A stretch of 64,000 nt of DNA from Stieleria neptunia (GTDB lineage Bacteria > Planctomycetota > Planctomycetia > Pirellulales > Pirellulaceae): NCBI RefSeq assembly GCF_007754155.1, contig NZ_CP037423.1:2356001-2420000 (forward strand), read 5' to 3'. The first letter of the stretch is position 1, and the number at the start of each line of letters is the position of its first letter. The position numbers and the translations under genes are program-made. Below are positions 9,521 through 18,078 of this stretch, piece after piece. Below the pieces are notes generated by a model. It worked only from the letters and a program-made list of their open reading frames with translations. It was not told the DNA's origin and ran no database searches.

Positions 9521-10753
9521 ATGGGTGGCGTGACTTTCAACCGGGCCTTTTCTGACGGGGAGCGTGTTTTGAACCAGGGTGGTGAAACCAATCGGATCGC
9601 GGGGACGGGGGCTGGGTTGCCCGGTCGTAGTTTTGCCAGTGGTTGCTTTTTCGGTCTGTCGCGTTCGTGGCGGGTCGGTATGGTCCTGGTCGCCCTGCTG
9701 TTTGCGCCATCGGCCCGCGGCGAGGATGCCGCCGCTGGCGAACGCGATTCGCCGCCGATCCAAGAAAACGCGTTCGTGCCAAACGATTCGCGCGATGCGG
9801 CGGCCAGCACGGCCGGAACGTACGTCTCGGTGCCGATCGATCTGGAACCGATTCACCGCCGCGGAGGCGTCCCCGAATCGCTTGAAATATTGCAGTTGAT
9901 GGAAAAACAACAGCGTCGCGTGGCCGAGCGGGCGAGCAAGTGTACCGTGAGTGTCAAAATCGGTGCGGCCCAGGGCTGTGGCGTGATCGTCTCGGAGACC
10001 GGCTTCATCATCACGGCCGCCCATGTCGCGATGCGACCCCGAAAGCGAGCGATCGTGACGCTGTCCAACGGACGCCAGGTCTCCGCGACCACGCTCGGTA
10101 TGAATCGAGAGGTGGACGCCGGGCTGATCAAAATCGATCCCGATCAAAACGGCGGCAAGCCTTGGCCCCACGCCAGCCTGGGCACCAGCGACGCTCTGGT
10201 GCCGGGGATGTGGTGCATCGCGATGGGGCACCCCGGCGGTTACGATCCGTCCCGGGGCGCGGTGATCCGGGTCGGCAGATTGCTGGAAGTCAGTTCCGAT
10301 GTGATCCGCACCGACTGCGCCCTGATCGGTGGTGACAGCGGCGGCCCGCTGTTTAATTTTGCCGGCCAGCTGATCGCCGTCCACAGTCGGATCGGGAACG
10401 ACGTCGCCGACAACCTGCACGTGCCGATCGATCACTACGACGAATCCTGGGACCGGATGGCGCTCGGGCAGGCCTGGGGGTTCTTGCCGAATTTCAAACC
10501 CACCCTCGGCGTCTCGGGGAACAAATCCACCAAGGCCGCGGAAATCATCACGGTCAAGCCCGGCATGGCGGCCGAAGCCGGCGGGATGTTGGCAGGCGAT
10601 ATCGTCATCAAATTCGGTGGGCAGCCGATTACGGATTTTCAATCGCTGGTCGATGCCGTTGCCGAAACCATGCCCGGCGAACGCGTGCCGGTGTTGGTCC
10701 AACGAGGCAACGCCACGGTGCGATTGGTCATCGAAATCGGCAGGTCGGGATGA
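9521..10753 (+). CDS. Secreted trypsin-like serine protease with C-terminal PDZ domain (HtrA/Deg type)
   Basis: A 410-residue protein from the ATG at 9521. A hydrophobic signal (MVLVALLFAPSARG, about residue 55) follows a long N-terminus, so a later start is possible. The catalytic triad is complete: His168 in ITAAHVAM, Asp199 in EVDAGLIKI and Ser273 in GGDSGGPL. A single PDZ domain follows (about residues 320-408; GMAAEAGGMLAGDIVIKFGG). Deg proteases degrade or chaperone misfolded envelope proteins in the periplasm. The next gene downstream is a related but catalytically degenerate protein, so the two may act together. Confidence 0.9.
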   Translation: MGGVTFNRAFSDGERVLNQGGETNRIAGTGAGLPGRSFASGCFFGLSRSWRVGMVLVALLFAPSARGEDAAAGERDSPPIQENAFVPNDSRDAAASTAGTYVSVPIDLEPIHRRGGVPESLEILQLMEKQQRRVAERASKCTVSVKIGAAQGCGVIVSETGFIITAAHVAMRPRKRAIVTLSNGRQVSATTLGMNREVDAGLIKIDPDQNGGKPWPHASLGTSDALVPGMWCIAMGHPGGYDPSRGAVIRVGRLLEVSSDVIRTDCALIGGDSGGPLFNFAGQLIAVHSRIGNDVADNLHVPIDHYDESWDRMALGQAWGFLPNFKPTLGVSGNKSTKAAEIITVKPGMAAEAGGMLAGDIVIKFGGQPITDFQSLVDAVAETMPGERVPVLVQRGNATVRLVIEIGRSG

Positions 10754-10935
10754 TGCGGGCGTCAAACACCTTGTCGCGCCGGCCTGTTGATCGCGTCGGA
10801 TCACACGCGGAAGTCGCCGTGCCGCTCTCCCCGTGCGTCCAAACCTCGTGCGAACGAAGACGCGATGGCGGTTCCGATTGGCTGGAACCCGCCAATCGTT
10901 TAAGACTATTTTCTTCTCCTTGATTGATTGCTGCA

Positions 10936-12021
10936 ATGATTCATCATCCGCTCGACTGGTTTTCAAAACGTCATGCGTCCGCCTCGGTGTTGGTCGCGGC
11001 GGTGTCGGTGGTCACCTTGGGCAGCCTGTCGGCACCCGTGGTTCAGGCCCAGTCAACGCCGCACTGGATGGGCCACGGCGGGTACCGCACCTCGATCGCG
11101 TCGCGTGACAGCGGTGCGATGATGCGTCTGGTTCGGCCGCTGTCCGAAACCGTGGAACAATCGGTCGTGCAGGTCTACTCGGGCGGCCAAGTCGTTTCGT
11201 TGGGAACGGTGGTGTCCGAAGACGGCTACATCCTGACCAAGCGGAGCGAGCTGAGCGGGGGCGATCCGGTCTCGGTTCGTTTGCCCAGCGGCGAAAAAGT
11301 GGACGCCCGTGTCGCGGCCAGAAGAAAATCCAACGATCTGGCGCTGCTGAAAATTCACGGCGGAGAGGAAGCGAGCTGGAACATCAAACCGGTGACATTC
11401 AGCACCGTTGAACCGCCGACGGGAAGTTTTTTGATTTCACCCGGTCGCGACGGATTTACGATCGGGATCGGGGTGCTGGGGGTTCCGCCACGTTACGTCG
11501 CCCATCACGGACTTTTGGGCGTCAATTTTTATGACGCACAGACGGGCCCGGCGATGGTCCGCCGCGTTCACCCGGAAAGTGGTGCCGACAATGCCGGACT
11601 GCAGGACGGCGATCAGATTCTGAAAATCAATGGACTGCAGTTGCTCGGCTCGGAATCGGCGGTCAACACGCTGAAAAAAATGTATCCCGGTGATGTCGTG
11701 CGATTGACGATCATGCGCGGCGAAAACACGCTCGAATTGGACGCCCAAATGAGCGACAAGGCGTTGTTGATGGAATCGGAAAATGACGCCAAGGTCAACG
11801 GCCCACGGAACGTGCGGCTGAGCGGTTTTGACAGCGTCATCCAACACGACACCGTGCTGGCGCCCAATCAATGCGGCGGCCCGTTGTTGGACAGCCACGG
11901 CCACGTCATCGGCATCAACATCGCCCGCGCCGGCCGGGTCGTCAGCTATGCCCTGCCGTCGTCATTGGTCACCGCCGAGATGGTCGAGATGCTCGAAGAG
12001 GCTCGTCGACCCAAACAGTGA
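10936..12021 (+). CDS. HtrA-like pseudo-protease with a PDZ domain inserted into the protease fold
   Basis: A 361-residue exported protein with signal MIHHPLDW...SLSAPVVQAQ. The first protease barrel is recognisable (GTVVSEDGYILTKRSEL, then SNDLALLKI with Asp134), but the catalytic His position reads Ser104. A PDZ domain occupies about residues 192-270 (GLLGVNFYD, GADNAGLQDGDQILKINGLQL). After it the protease fold resumes with VLAPNQCGGPLLDSHGHVIGIN, where the catalytic Ser is Cys313. The order half-protease/PDZ/half-protease and the double active-site loss argue against proteolysis. It may be a chaperone or regulatory partner of the intact protease 182 bases upstream. A TTG four codons earlier is an alternative start. 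Confidence 0.85.
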   Translation: MIHHPLDWFSKRHASASVLVAAVSVVTLGSLSAPVVQAQSTPHWMGHGGYRTSIASRDSGAMMRLVRPLSETVEQSVVQVYSGGQVVSLGTVVSEDGYILTKRSELSGGDPVSVRLPSGEKVDARVAARRKSNDLALLKIHGGEEASWNIKPVTFSTVEPPTGSFLISPGRDGFTIGIGVLGVPPRYVAHHGLLGVNFYDAQTGPAMVRRVHPESGADNAGLQDGDQILKINGLQLLGSESAVNTLKKMYPGDVVRLTIMRGENTLELDAQMSDKALLMESENDAKVNGPRNVRLSGFDSVIQHDTVLAPNQCGGPLLDSHGHVIGINIARAGRVVSYALPSSLVTAEMVEMLEEARRPKQ

Positions 12022-12073
12022 CGTGTGCGGAAGGGGGTTTAGCGTTCAGTCGCCATCCGCATCAAGTGAGGAA

Positions 12074-12101
12074 GTCACCCTCCCGTATGCGGGAGCGTGA
12101 C
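12074..12101 (+). terminator. Stem-loop downstream of the pseudo-protease gene
   Basis: GTCACCCTCCCG and CGGGAGCGTGAC pair around a short TATG loop, about 50 bases after the TGA of the pseudo-protease gene. There is no following T-run, so it may be an intrinsic terminator of weak type or simply a dispersed palindrome: a similar GTCACCCTCC arm occurs in the family F repeat at 29605-29662 and 51453-51500. Confidence 0.4.
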
Positions 12102-12164
12102 GCGAGATGTGTAGACATCCATGCCATCGACTTTGACGCCAAGCGGGGTGTGTTTTGTTCGCGG

Positions 12165-12345
12165 TAGGGTGCAAGTCCTCCGGTCTTTCACGGTGTTTTT
12201 GAAGCGTGACCGGACGGCTCGCGGGCTGTCGTTTTTGTGAGCCGCGACGCGTAAGCGGCCGGGCATTGCGACGCTGCCCGAGGCCTTACGGCCAGCGGCT
12301 CACCATTGACTCAGCAGATCCCGACTAAATCGACAGCCCGCTCGC
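12165..12345. repeat. Nested palindromic repeats: family B followed by family A copy 1
   Basis: In the 368-base gap between the pseudo-protease and MnmE-like genes lies a family B unit (TCCTCCGGTCTTTCACGG ... GACCGGACGGCTCGCGGG, about 12165-12230). It runs directly into a family A unit (12221-12345). Family A has outer arms CGGGCTGTCG / CGACAGCCCG and inner arms GTGAGCCGC / GCGGCTCAC around CGCGTAAGCGG / CCTTACGG. The right flank continues as CTCGCGCCGTTCCGCTGA, which is the other end of family B. So A appears to sit inside B. No gene is seen in the gap. Confidence 0.75.
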
Positions 12346-12389
12346 GCCGTTCCGCTGACACCTTTGGAGCCCAAGTCGATGGCATTGGC

Positions 12390-13673
12390 CTAACGCTCGC
12401 CGCGTTGCAAACAGGCGAGCATCTGCTCGGGCTGCTCGCCCAGTTTGGCGATCTCGGTCACCCAATCCCATTGACGGGGATGGATCGGGACCGGGCGACC
12501 GAGTGGTGGCAGATCGTCGATCAGCATCTGGACCATGGTTTGCAGCAGGTTGCCGATTCCCGCTCCCGTGGTGGCCACCGTTGCCAAGGCATCGGTCGGC
12601 GGATCATGTTGTTCGAGCGGTGACAGGTCCGATTTGTTGATCACCTTGACGATCGGCACGGAGGCATTGATGCGTCCGAGTGCATCCAACACCTGGTGAT
12701 CCCATTGCAACCCCGGCTCGGTGACTTGGGCGACCAGATCCGCCGTCGCGATGGCGTCCAGCGCGCGATCGATGCCCTGTTTCTCGATCAGGTCGTCGCT
12801 GCGGTGCAGCCCCGCGGTGTCTCGCAGCCGCAGCGGCCAGCCGTCGAACACGGTTTCGGCGTCGAGGACATCGCGGGTGGTGCCGGCGAAATCCATGATG
12901 ATGCTGCGATCGTAACCCACCATCGCATTGATCAGACTGCTTTTGCCGACGTTGGGGGGGCCAGCCAACACGACATCAAACGGACGCGTCAGGCGGTGTC
13001 CGATGCGACCGGCTGCGGCGATCTGTTGGGCTTGCGCGGCGATTTCGGCCGCCCGTCGGGCATCGTCGCCGAGCAGCTGGATCGACCGTTGTCGCCACGT
13101 GCACAGCGCACCGCGGACTTGGTCCAACGCGATGGCAGCCGTTTTCACGGTCGTGCATTGGGTCAACACCTCACCGGCCTCGTCGATCAATCGCTGATCG
13201 ACCGCGTCCTCGGCCGAAAGCCGTCCGGCCGAGGGGACGCCGTCCAGGGGATGCGGAGCGACGCGGGCGACACCGATGGAGGACAGATCATCCAGGATTC
13301 GATCGATCGCGGCTTCTCCCCCGTGACAATGAAGTTCGTAGTGTTGGGGTGCGGTCGGCACCACCACGATCGACTCGCCGGCCGTCGCGGCAGGTTTGGT
13401 TGATGAATCGTCTGTCGGCGACGGATCATCCGAAGACCGGCCGGACCAGACACCATACCGCACTTGGCCGACGTCCATCGCCCGCGATCGGTTGCAGCGA
13501 AAGAAACGCGTCAGAGATGCGTCGGCGGTTTCACCCCACAAGGCGATGACGGCGATGGCGGATCGGCCGGCACCGGTCAGCAGCGCGCATCGTGTCGTTT
13601 GTTTCGACAGCGATTGGGCGTTAGACTCGTCGCCTGGTATCGGTAACGTATTGTTTTGGGATAAGGACATCAT
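12390..13673 (-). CDS. Divergent MnmE/TrmE-like tRNA-modification GTPase lacking the C-terminal FCIGK motif
   Basis: A 427-residue protein starting at ATG ATG (13673/13670). An MnmE-type N-domain is recognisable (ALLTGAGRSAIAVI; HYELHCHGGEAAIDRIL), but the usual GEFTxRAFxNGK segment is replaced. The G domain is intact: P-loop GPPNVGKS 238-245, GTTRD 264-268, DTAG 285-288, NKSD 346-349. Canonical MnmE ends with a catalytic cysteine (FCIGK) used with MnmG to modify wobble uridines; this protein ends LACLQRGER without it. It may be a lineage-specific MnmE or a GTPase that has lost the modification step. It stands alone, divergent from the peptidase gene. Confidence 0.8.
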   Translation of the reverse strand: MMSLSQNNTLPIPGDESNAQSLSKQTTRCALLTGAGRSAIAVIALWGETADASLTRFFRCNRSRAMDVGQVRYGVWSGRSSDDPSPTDDSSTKPAATAGESIVVVPTAPQHYELHCHGGEAAIDRILDDLSSIGVARVAPHPLDGVPSAGRLSAEDAVDQRLIDEAGEVLTQCTTVKTAAIALDQVRGALCTWRQRSIQLLGDDARRAAEIAAQAQQIAAAGRIGHRLTRPFDVVLAGPPNVGKSSLINAMVGYDRSIIMDFAGTTRDVLDAETVFDGWPLRLRDTAGLHRSDDLIEKQGIDRALDAIATADLVAQVTEPGLQWDHQVLDALGRINASVPIVKVINKSDLSPLEQHDPPTDALATVATTGAGIGNLLQTMVQMLIDDLPPLGRPVPIHPRQWDWVTEIAKLGEQPEQMLACLQRGER

Positions 13674-13763
13674 GTAACGTCGGATGCACGGATGCGGGCA
13701 GTCAATCGTGGCTCGCCAAGATCATCGATCGGACTTCCATTTCACGACCCAACCGCAACAACC

Positions 13764-14786
13764 ATGGCACGGAGAACGCTCGACCTGTCGTCACTCTCGG
13801 ACGACCAATTGTTGGACATGCGGATCTGCGATCTACAGCTTTCCATTGTCGGTACGCCATTGGAAGCCCGGATCGATCAATTGAACAGCGAATTGGCCGA
13901 GCGGGGACTGAAGTTTCGCCCGCACTTCTGGCTCAGCGACGATTGGTTCTCTCCCGATGGAATCCCCGGCATCGCGATTCCGTTCTATCTGGCACACCCC
14001 CGGCTGATCCGTTTGGAACGCAAGCAGTTGCTCGAGGTCGAAGGCGGCACCAAGAGTTGGTGCATGAAAATCTTGCGACACGAGGCCGGGCACGCGATCG
14101 ACACGGCGTTCCAGATCCGTCGCAAGGCCCGCTATCGAGAGCTGTTCGGCCGGTCCTCGGATCCCTATCCGGAATTCTACAGTCCCAAGCCACAGTCACG
14201 TGAGTACGTCCTGCATTTGGACATGTGGTATGCCCAGGCGCATCCGCTGGAGGATTTTGCGGAAACCTTTGCCGTCTGGTTGCCGCCCAAGTCACGTTGG
14301 AAAGCGCGCTATCGGAACTGGCCGGCGCTGAAGAAACTGTGCTTCATCGACGAACTGATGAGCAGTCTGGAGGGCAAACCCGCGGTGGTTCAAACCAAAC
14401 AGCGGGTCGATCCGGTGTCGCAACTTCGCCGCACGCTGCGGACCCACTACCAGCGAAAACGCGAGTACTACGGAATGAATTACCCGAACGTCTTTGACAA
14501 AGATCTTCGCAAGCTCTTTTCCTGCGACCGGAGTCATCGTCGTAACCCCACCGCCGCCGCCCTGCTGTCGCGTTGGCGTGGGGAGATTCGGAGGGTCGTC
14601 GCGAATTGGACCGGTGCGTATTCGTATATGGTCGATCAAGTCCTGCAGGAAATGATTGAAAGGTGTCGAGAGTTAGAGTTGAGGCTGGGGACGGCACCGG
14701 AAACTTGCAAACGTGACGCAATGATCCTGGTGGCCCTGCGGACGAGTAATTATCTCAATTCGGGTCATAGACGAGTAATGATGTGA
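13764..14786 (+). CDS. Putative zinc-binding metallopeptidase (Peptidase_Mx/PF15887-like)
   Basis: A 340-residue protein starting MARRTLDLSSLSDDQLLD at the ATG at 13764; the in-frame sequence upstream is not protein-like. The zinc site HEAGH lies at residues 106-110. A downstream YAQAHPLEDFAETFAVWLP (Glu167) supplies a likely third ligand and matches the HPxEDxAE signature of the putative zinc-binding metallopeptidase family. There is no signal peptide, so it should be cytoplasmic. Its TGA overlaps the GTG start of the ATP-grasp gene (GTGA), implying translational coupling: a peptidase and a peptide-bond-type ligase made together. Confidence 0.82.
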   Translation: MARRTLDLSSLSDDQLLDMRICDLQLSIVGTPLEARIDQLNSELAERGLKFRPHFWLSDDWFSPDGIPGIAIPFYLAHPRLIRLERKQLLEVEGGTKSWCMKILRHEAGHAIDTAFQIRRKARYRELFGRSSDPYPEFYSPKPQSREYVLHLDMWYAQAHPLEDFAETFAVWLPPKSRWKARYRNWPALKKLCFIDELMSSLEGKPAVVQTKQRVDPVSQLRRTLRTHYQRKREYYGMNYPNVFDKDLRKLFSCDRSHRRNPTAAALLSRWRGEIRRVVANWTGAYSYMVDQVLQEMIERCRELELRLGTAPETCKRDAMILVALRTSNYLNSGHRRVMM

Positions 14787-15811
14787 GCAAGCTACGTGTA
14801 TTGGTGCTGGTCCGCACCGGGCATGTTCCCCCCCTGACCCTGGAAGGTATCCCGGAAAAAGAACTCGACGCGTGGAAAGCCGAATTCGACGTCTGTGACA
14901 CCCTGCGGTTGTTGGGGCACGAGGTGCTGCCGCTGGGCGTGTACGACGATCTGGCGCCGATCCGCAACGCGCTGACGGAATTCAAACCGCACATCACCTT
15001 CATGCTGCTGGAAGAATTCCACGGCGTGGTGACTTACGATTTTGCCGTCATCAGCTACCTGGAATTGATGCAGCAACCCTACACCGGTTGCAACCCCCGC
15101 GGATTGTTGTTGAGCAAAGACAAAGCGCTCAGCAAAAAGATCCTGACCTACCATCGCATCCAGACACCGCGGTTCACCGTGTTTCCGTTCGGACGCACGA
15201 TCCACCGCCCCAAAAAGCTCGAGTTTCCGCTGTTCGTCAAATCCGTCTCCGAAGACGCGTCGTTCGGCATCTCGCAAGCCTCGATCGTGCAAAACGACGA
15301 ACAGTTGTACGAACGCGTCGCGTTTGTCCACGAGCACACCCGCGATGACGCGATGGTCGAACAATACATCGAAGGTCGCGAGATCTACGTCGGCGTGATC
15401 GGCAATCAGCGGCTGCAAACGTTCCCGCCCTGGGAAATGGACTTCGGCCAAATGCCCGCCGAGACCGCCCGCATCGCCACCAGCCAGGTCAAGTGGAATC
15501 GCAAGTACCAAGAGAAACACGGCATCACCACGCACAAGGCCAGCGACCTGGAGGGCGAGATGGGCGAAAAGATCCAAAAGATCTGCAAACGCGTCTATCG
15601 CGCCCTCAACATGAGTGGCTACGCCCGGATGGATCTGCGTCTGAGCCACTCCGGCGAAATTCACGTGCTGGAGGCCAATGCGAATCCGAACCTGGAATAC
15701 GGCGAAGACTTTGCCGAGTCTGCCGAGACGGCCGGCATCGAGTATTCCATGTTGATGCAGCGGATTCTCAACCTCGGCCTCCGCTACAAGGCCGCCTGGA
15801 TGCTCGGCTGA
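14783..15811 (+). CDS. ATP-grasp ligase, D-alanine--D-alanine ligase-like
   Basis: A 342-residue cytoplasmic protein starting with GTG at 14783, overlapping the peptidase gene by 4 bases. It has the D-Ala-D-Ala-ligase-type layout: N-terminal Rossmann-like region (HITFMLLEEFHG), Mg-ATP segment (PLFVKSVSEDASFGISQASIV), VEQYIEGREIYVGVIG, and the metal-binding end LEANANPNLEYGEDFA. These enzymes join an amino-acid or peptide amine to an acyl-phosphate. The gene is not in a cell-wall cluster, so a dedicated Ddl role is unlikely. A peptide-tailoring role with the neighbouring peptidase is inference. Confidence 0.85.
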   Translation: MSKLRVLVLVRTGHVPPLTLEGIPEKELDAWKAEFDVCDTLRLLGHEVLPLGVYDDLAPIRNALTEFKPHITFMLLEEFHGVVTYDFAVISYLELMQQPYTGCNPRGLLLSKDKALSKKILTYHRIQTPRFTVFPFGRTIHRPKKLEFPLFVKSVSEDASFGISQASIVQNDEQLYERVAFVHEHTRDDAMVEQYIEGREIYVGVIGNQRLQTFPPWEMDFGQMPAETARIATSQVKWNRKYQEKHGITTHKASDLEGEMGEKIQKICKRVYRALNMSGYARMDLRLSHSGEIHVLEANANPNLEYGEDFAESAETAGIEYSMLMQRILNLGLRYKAAWMLG

Positions 15812-15828
15812 ACCCGGGGGAATGATTT

Positions 15829-15894
15829 GTACGACGTCCTTTCTAGGTCGTCGTTGGGAGTCCAACGGACGACGGTCCGGAAGGACCGTCGTAC
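15829..15894. repeat. Dispersed palindromic repeat (family E)
   Basis: A 66-base palindromic unit bounded by GTACGACG and CGTCGTAC, with an inner hairpin ACGACGGTCCGGAAGGACCGTCGT. It starts 17 bases after the stop of the ATP-grasp gene, between convergent genes, so it could act as a bidirectional terminator. Related copies lie at 3609-3719 and 42038-42103. Confidence 0.7.
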
Positions 15895-15955
15895 CCGAAA
15901 ATGCGGTCGTCAAACGTTGGACAGTCCCTGAAGGCTGCACACCAACGAGCGTGCC

Positions 15956-16312
15956 CTACGGCGGCGGATACTTTTCGGCGTTGCGAATCATCTTTTTGGC
16001 CAACGTCGAACTGAGATCGATCTGCATCGCGTTGGCGATCGCCAAGACATAGGCCAAACAATCGGCCAGCTCTTCGCCGACGTCATGTTTCTTGGCCGCG
16101 TCGTGCTGCACGTCGGCAGCCTCTTCCAGCGTCAACCACTGGAAGTGCTCCATCAACTCCCCGGTCTCAATCCCCAACGACATCGCCAGGTTCTTGGGGT
16201 TGTGAAACGAGTGCCAATGGCGCTCGGCGACAAACTGTTCCACCAAGTCGCGAAGCGCTTGCACGCTGGTCGATGCGTCGCGGCTGCTGGGATCGATGGA
16301 AGAGGACGTCAT
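15956..16312 (-). CDS. MazG-like nucleotide pyrophosphohydrolase (RS21-C6/dCTP pyrophosphatase type)
   Basis: A 118-residue all-alpha NTP-PPase. The metal-binding motifs are intact: EXXE at 49-52 (GIETGELMEHFQW) and EELAD at about 80-84 (VGEELADCLAYVLAIAN). Length and the RHWHSFHNPKNLAMSL segment match the short RS21-C6/DCTPP1 branch. That branch hydrolyses modified or canonical dNTPs to dNMP + PPi in the cytoplasm (nucleotide-pool cleaning). Its ATG overlaps the stop of the upstream glycosyltransferase by one base, so the two are coupled. Confidence 0.92.
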   Translation of the reverse strand: MTSSSIDPSSRDASTSVQALRDLVEQFVAERHWHSFHNPKNLAMSLGIETGELMEHFQWLTLEEAADVQHDAAKKHDVGEELADCLAYVLAIANAMQIDLSSTLAKKMIRNAEKYPPP

Positions 16313-17433
16313 CAGGCGGCAACCAACATCTGGCGATGATGCTCGATTTCATCGACCGCTTGGCAAACGTGCTCGACACCGATGGCGCACATCGCCGCAT
16401 TGGACGCGCCGCGACGCTGACGTGCCGATCCCGATTCATACGCGACTTGAATCGCCGTCTGGCCGTAGGGGCCGCTGTCGCCCGGCTTGGTCGCACCGTA
16501 CAGACCGATCGTCTTGGTGCCGACCGCCACCGCCATGTGCAACGGACCGGTGTCATTGCTGATGAACAAATCCGCTGTCTCGATCATCGCCGCCAAATGC
16601 GGGAGATCGGTTTCGGGTGCCAGAATCGCGGTTCCGTTACTGGTCGCCACAATGTCCGATGCCATCGCCCGGTCAAACGGCGTGCCCCACACCGCGATGC
16701 TCGTGTAGCCATACCGGTCGTACAGATACCGCGCCGTCGCACCAAATCGTTCCGGCAACCACCGCTTGCTGTGCCACGTCGCACCGGGATTGAGGATCGC
16801 GATCCGCTGCGACTCAATCGTGTTGCGATAACGTCGCGCCCAAACCTGGGCCGGTCCCGCGATCGGTAAATCCCAACGCACCGAAGGCGAATGAATGCCC
16901 AGCGGAATCAACAACTCCAACGATCGGTCGGTCAAATGATGAAAGACCGGATTGACCTGAACGTTCGAAAACCAACGACTCAGCTCCCGCGCGTGTTTTC
17001 CCGCGTACCCGATCCGATGTGCCGCGCCGGATAGATAACACGCCAAACTAGACTTGGTCATCCCCTGGCAGTCGATCGAAACATCGCACTCGAGCGCCCG
17101 GAGCTGTCGACGGGCGTCCCGGATTCGACTGGGCGAAGTGAACCAGCCCCGCGGCAGCACGATCAATTCGTCCACGGCGGAATGTCGGCGAACCACCGGC
17201 GCCGATTTCTCTTCGACGATCCAGGAAATGTTGGCATTGGGAAATCGATCCCGCAGCGCACAGGCCACCGGCAAGGTCAGGATCGTGTCGCCAATCGCAC
17301 TCATCCGGCTGATCAGAAAACGCGGGGACTCGGTCGCGAGCTTGATCGGAGCCGGCGGCGCCGGTTGCACCGCTCGCTGCGTTTTTGATCGTTTCTGAAA
17401 ACCTGATTTCGGAGTTTTTTCGCCACTGGACAT
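16312..17433 (-). CDS. Glycosyltransferase family 9 (heptosyltransferase-like)
   Basis: A 373-residue protein from the ATG at 17433 (MSSGEKTPKSGFQKRS). A longer frame to 17679 exists, but its translation is not family-like. GT9 markers: FLISRMSAIGDTILTLPVACALR near the N-terminus, VSIDCQGMTKSSLACYLSGA, IAILNPGATWHSKRWLPERF and LFISNDTGPLHMAVAVGTKTIGLYG in the C-terminal nucleotide-sugar domain. GT9 enzymes add heptose to lipid A core at the inner membrane; planctomycete LPS structure is poorly known, so the exact donor is uncertain. Cotranscribed with the MazG-like gene. Confidence 0.9.
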   Translation of the reverse strand: MSSGEKTPKSGFQKRSKTQRAVQPAPPAPIKLATESPRFLISRMSAIGDTILTLPVACALRDRFPNANISWIVEEKSAPVVRRHSAVDELIVLPRGWFTSPSRIRDARRQLRALECDVSIDCQGMTKSSLACYLSGAAHRIGYAGKHARELSRWFSNVQVNPVFHHLTDRSLELLIPLGIHSPSVRWDLPIAGPAQVWARRYRNTIESQRIAILNPGATWHSKRWLPERFGATARYLYDRYGYTSIAVWGTPFDRAMASDIVATSNGTAILAPETDLPHLAAMIETADLFISNDTGPLHMAVAVGTKTIGLYGATKPGDSGPYGQTAIQVAYESGSARQRRGASNAAMCAIGVEHVCQAVDEIEHHRQMLVAA

Positions 17434-17700
17434 CGTCACGATCCTTCGTGTTGATAGAGAGAAGAGTAGGCTGATCCGATCCCCCCGACTCGGATCCCGC
17501 GAACGCTCCCAAGAGAGGTCGCAGAAAGCCGTTGACCGGCAACCTAGTCTTTTCGCAAAACTGTCGCCAGATCGACTTTTTGACTCAAGTCGCACAACGC
17601 CCCGCCGTGCGGAAATCGTGATACCATCAAGGTGCGGGAGTGGTTGCCGTGCATCACTGGCCGCTAGCAAATCAAACACGTTTTCTCACCGCATCGAACC

Positions 17701-18078
17701 ATGTCCGACTCCGATCCACCGACCGACGCACCGACCGCACAATCGCTTGCCGATTCGAACTGTGTTCCCTGCGAAGGCGGGGTGCCGAAACTGACGCCCG
17801 GTCAAGCGGCCGGCTTTGCCCGTGCGACACCGAATTGGTCCGTCGATTCGGACGCCATCCAGATCCGCCGCAAGCTGAACTGCAAACACTTTGCCAAGGC
17901 CGTCAAACGCATCAACCAGATTTGCGAGATTGCCGAACGCGAACAGCACCATCCCGATCTGCACCTGACCGGTTACCGACATCTGGACATCGTGCTGACG
18001 ACCCATGCGATCGGGGGCCTGAGCGAAAACGATTTTATTCTGGCCGCTCAAATCGATCGATTGTTGGACGACCAATGA
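17701..18078 (+). CDS. 4a-hydroxytetrahydrobiopterin dehydratase (pterin carbinolamine dehydratase, PhhB/PCD)
   Basis: A 125-residue cytoplasmic protein with the PCD signature EREQHHPDLHLTGY (about residues 77-90) and a typical LTPGQAAGFARATPNWSVD opening. It dehydrates 4a-hydroxytetrahydrobiopterin to quinonoid dihydropterin, normally paired with phenylalanine hydroxylase; no such hydroxylase is visible here. An N-terminal Asp/Pro-rich extension of about 20 residues precedes the domain. Its stop overlaps the next gene by four bases (ATGA). Confidence 0.92.
   Translation: MSDSDPPTDAPTAQSLADSNCVPCEGGVPKLTPGQAAGFARATPNWSVDSDAIQIRRKLNCKHFAKAVKRINQICEIAEREQHHPDLHLTGYRHLDIVLTTHAIGGLSENDFILAAQIDRLLDDQ

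Noticed and set aside
9470..10966. Long minus-strand frame opposite the trypsin-like protease
   Set aside because: It is the mirror of a strongly supported gene (triad and PDZ) and has no domain of its own.
14783..15811. Housekeeping D-alanine ligase assignment
   Set aside because: ATP-grasp features fit but the gene is coupled to a peptidase and lacks cell-wall neighbours, so only the family is named.
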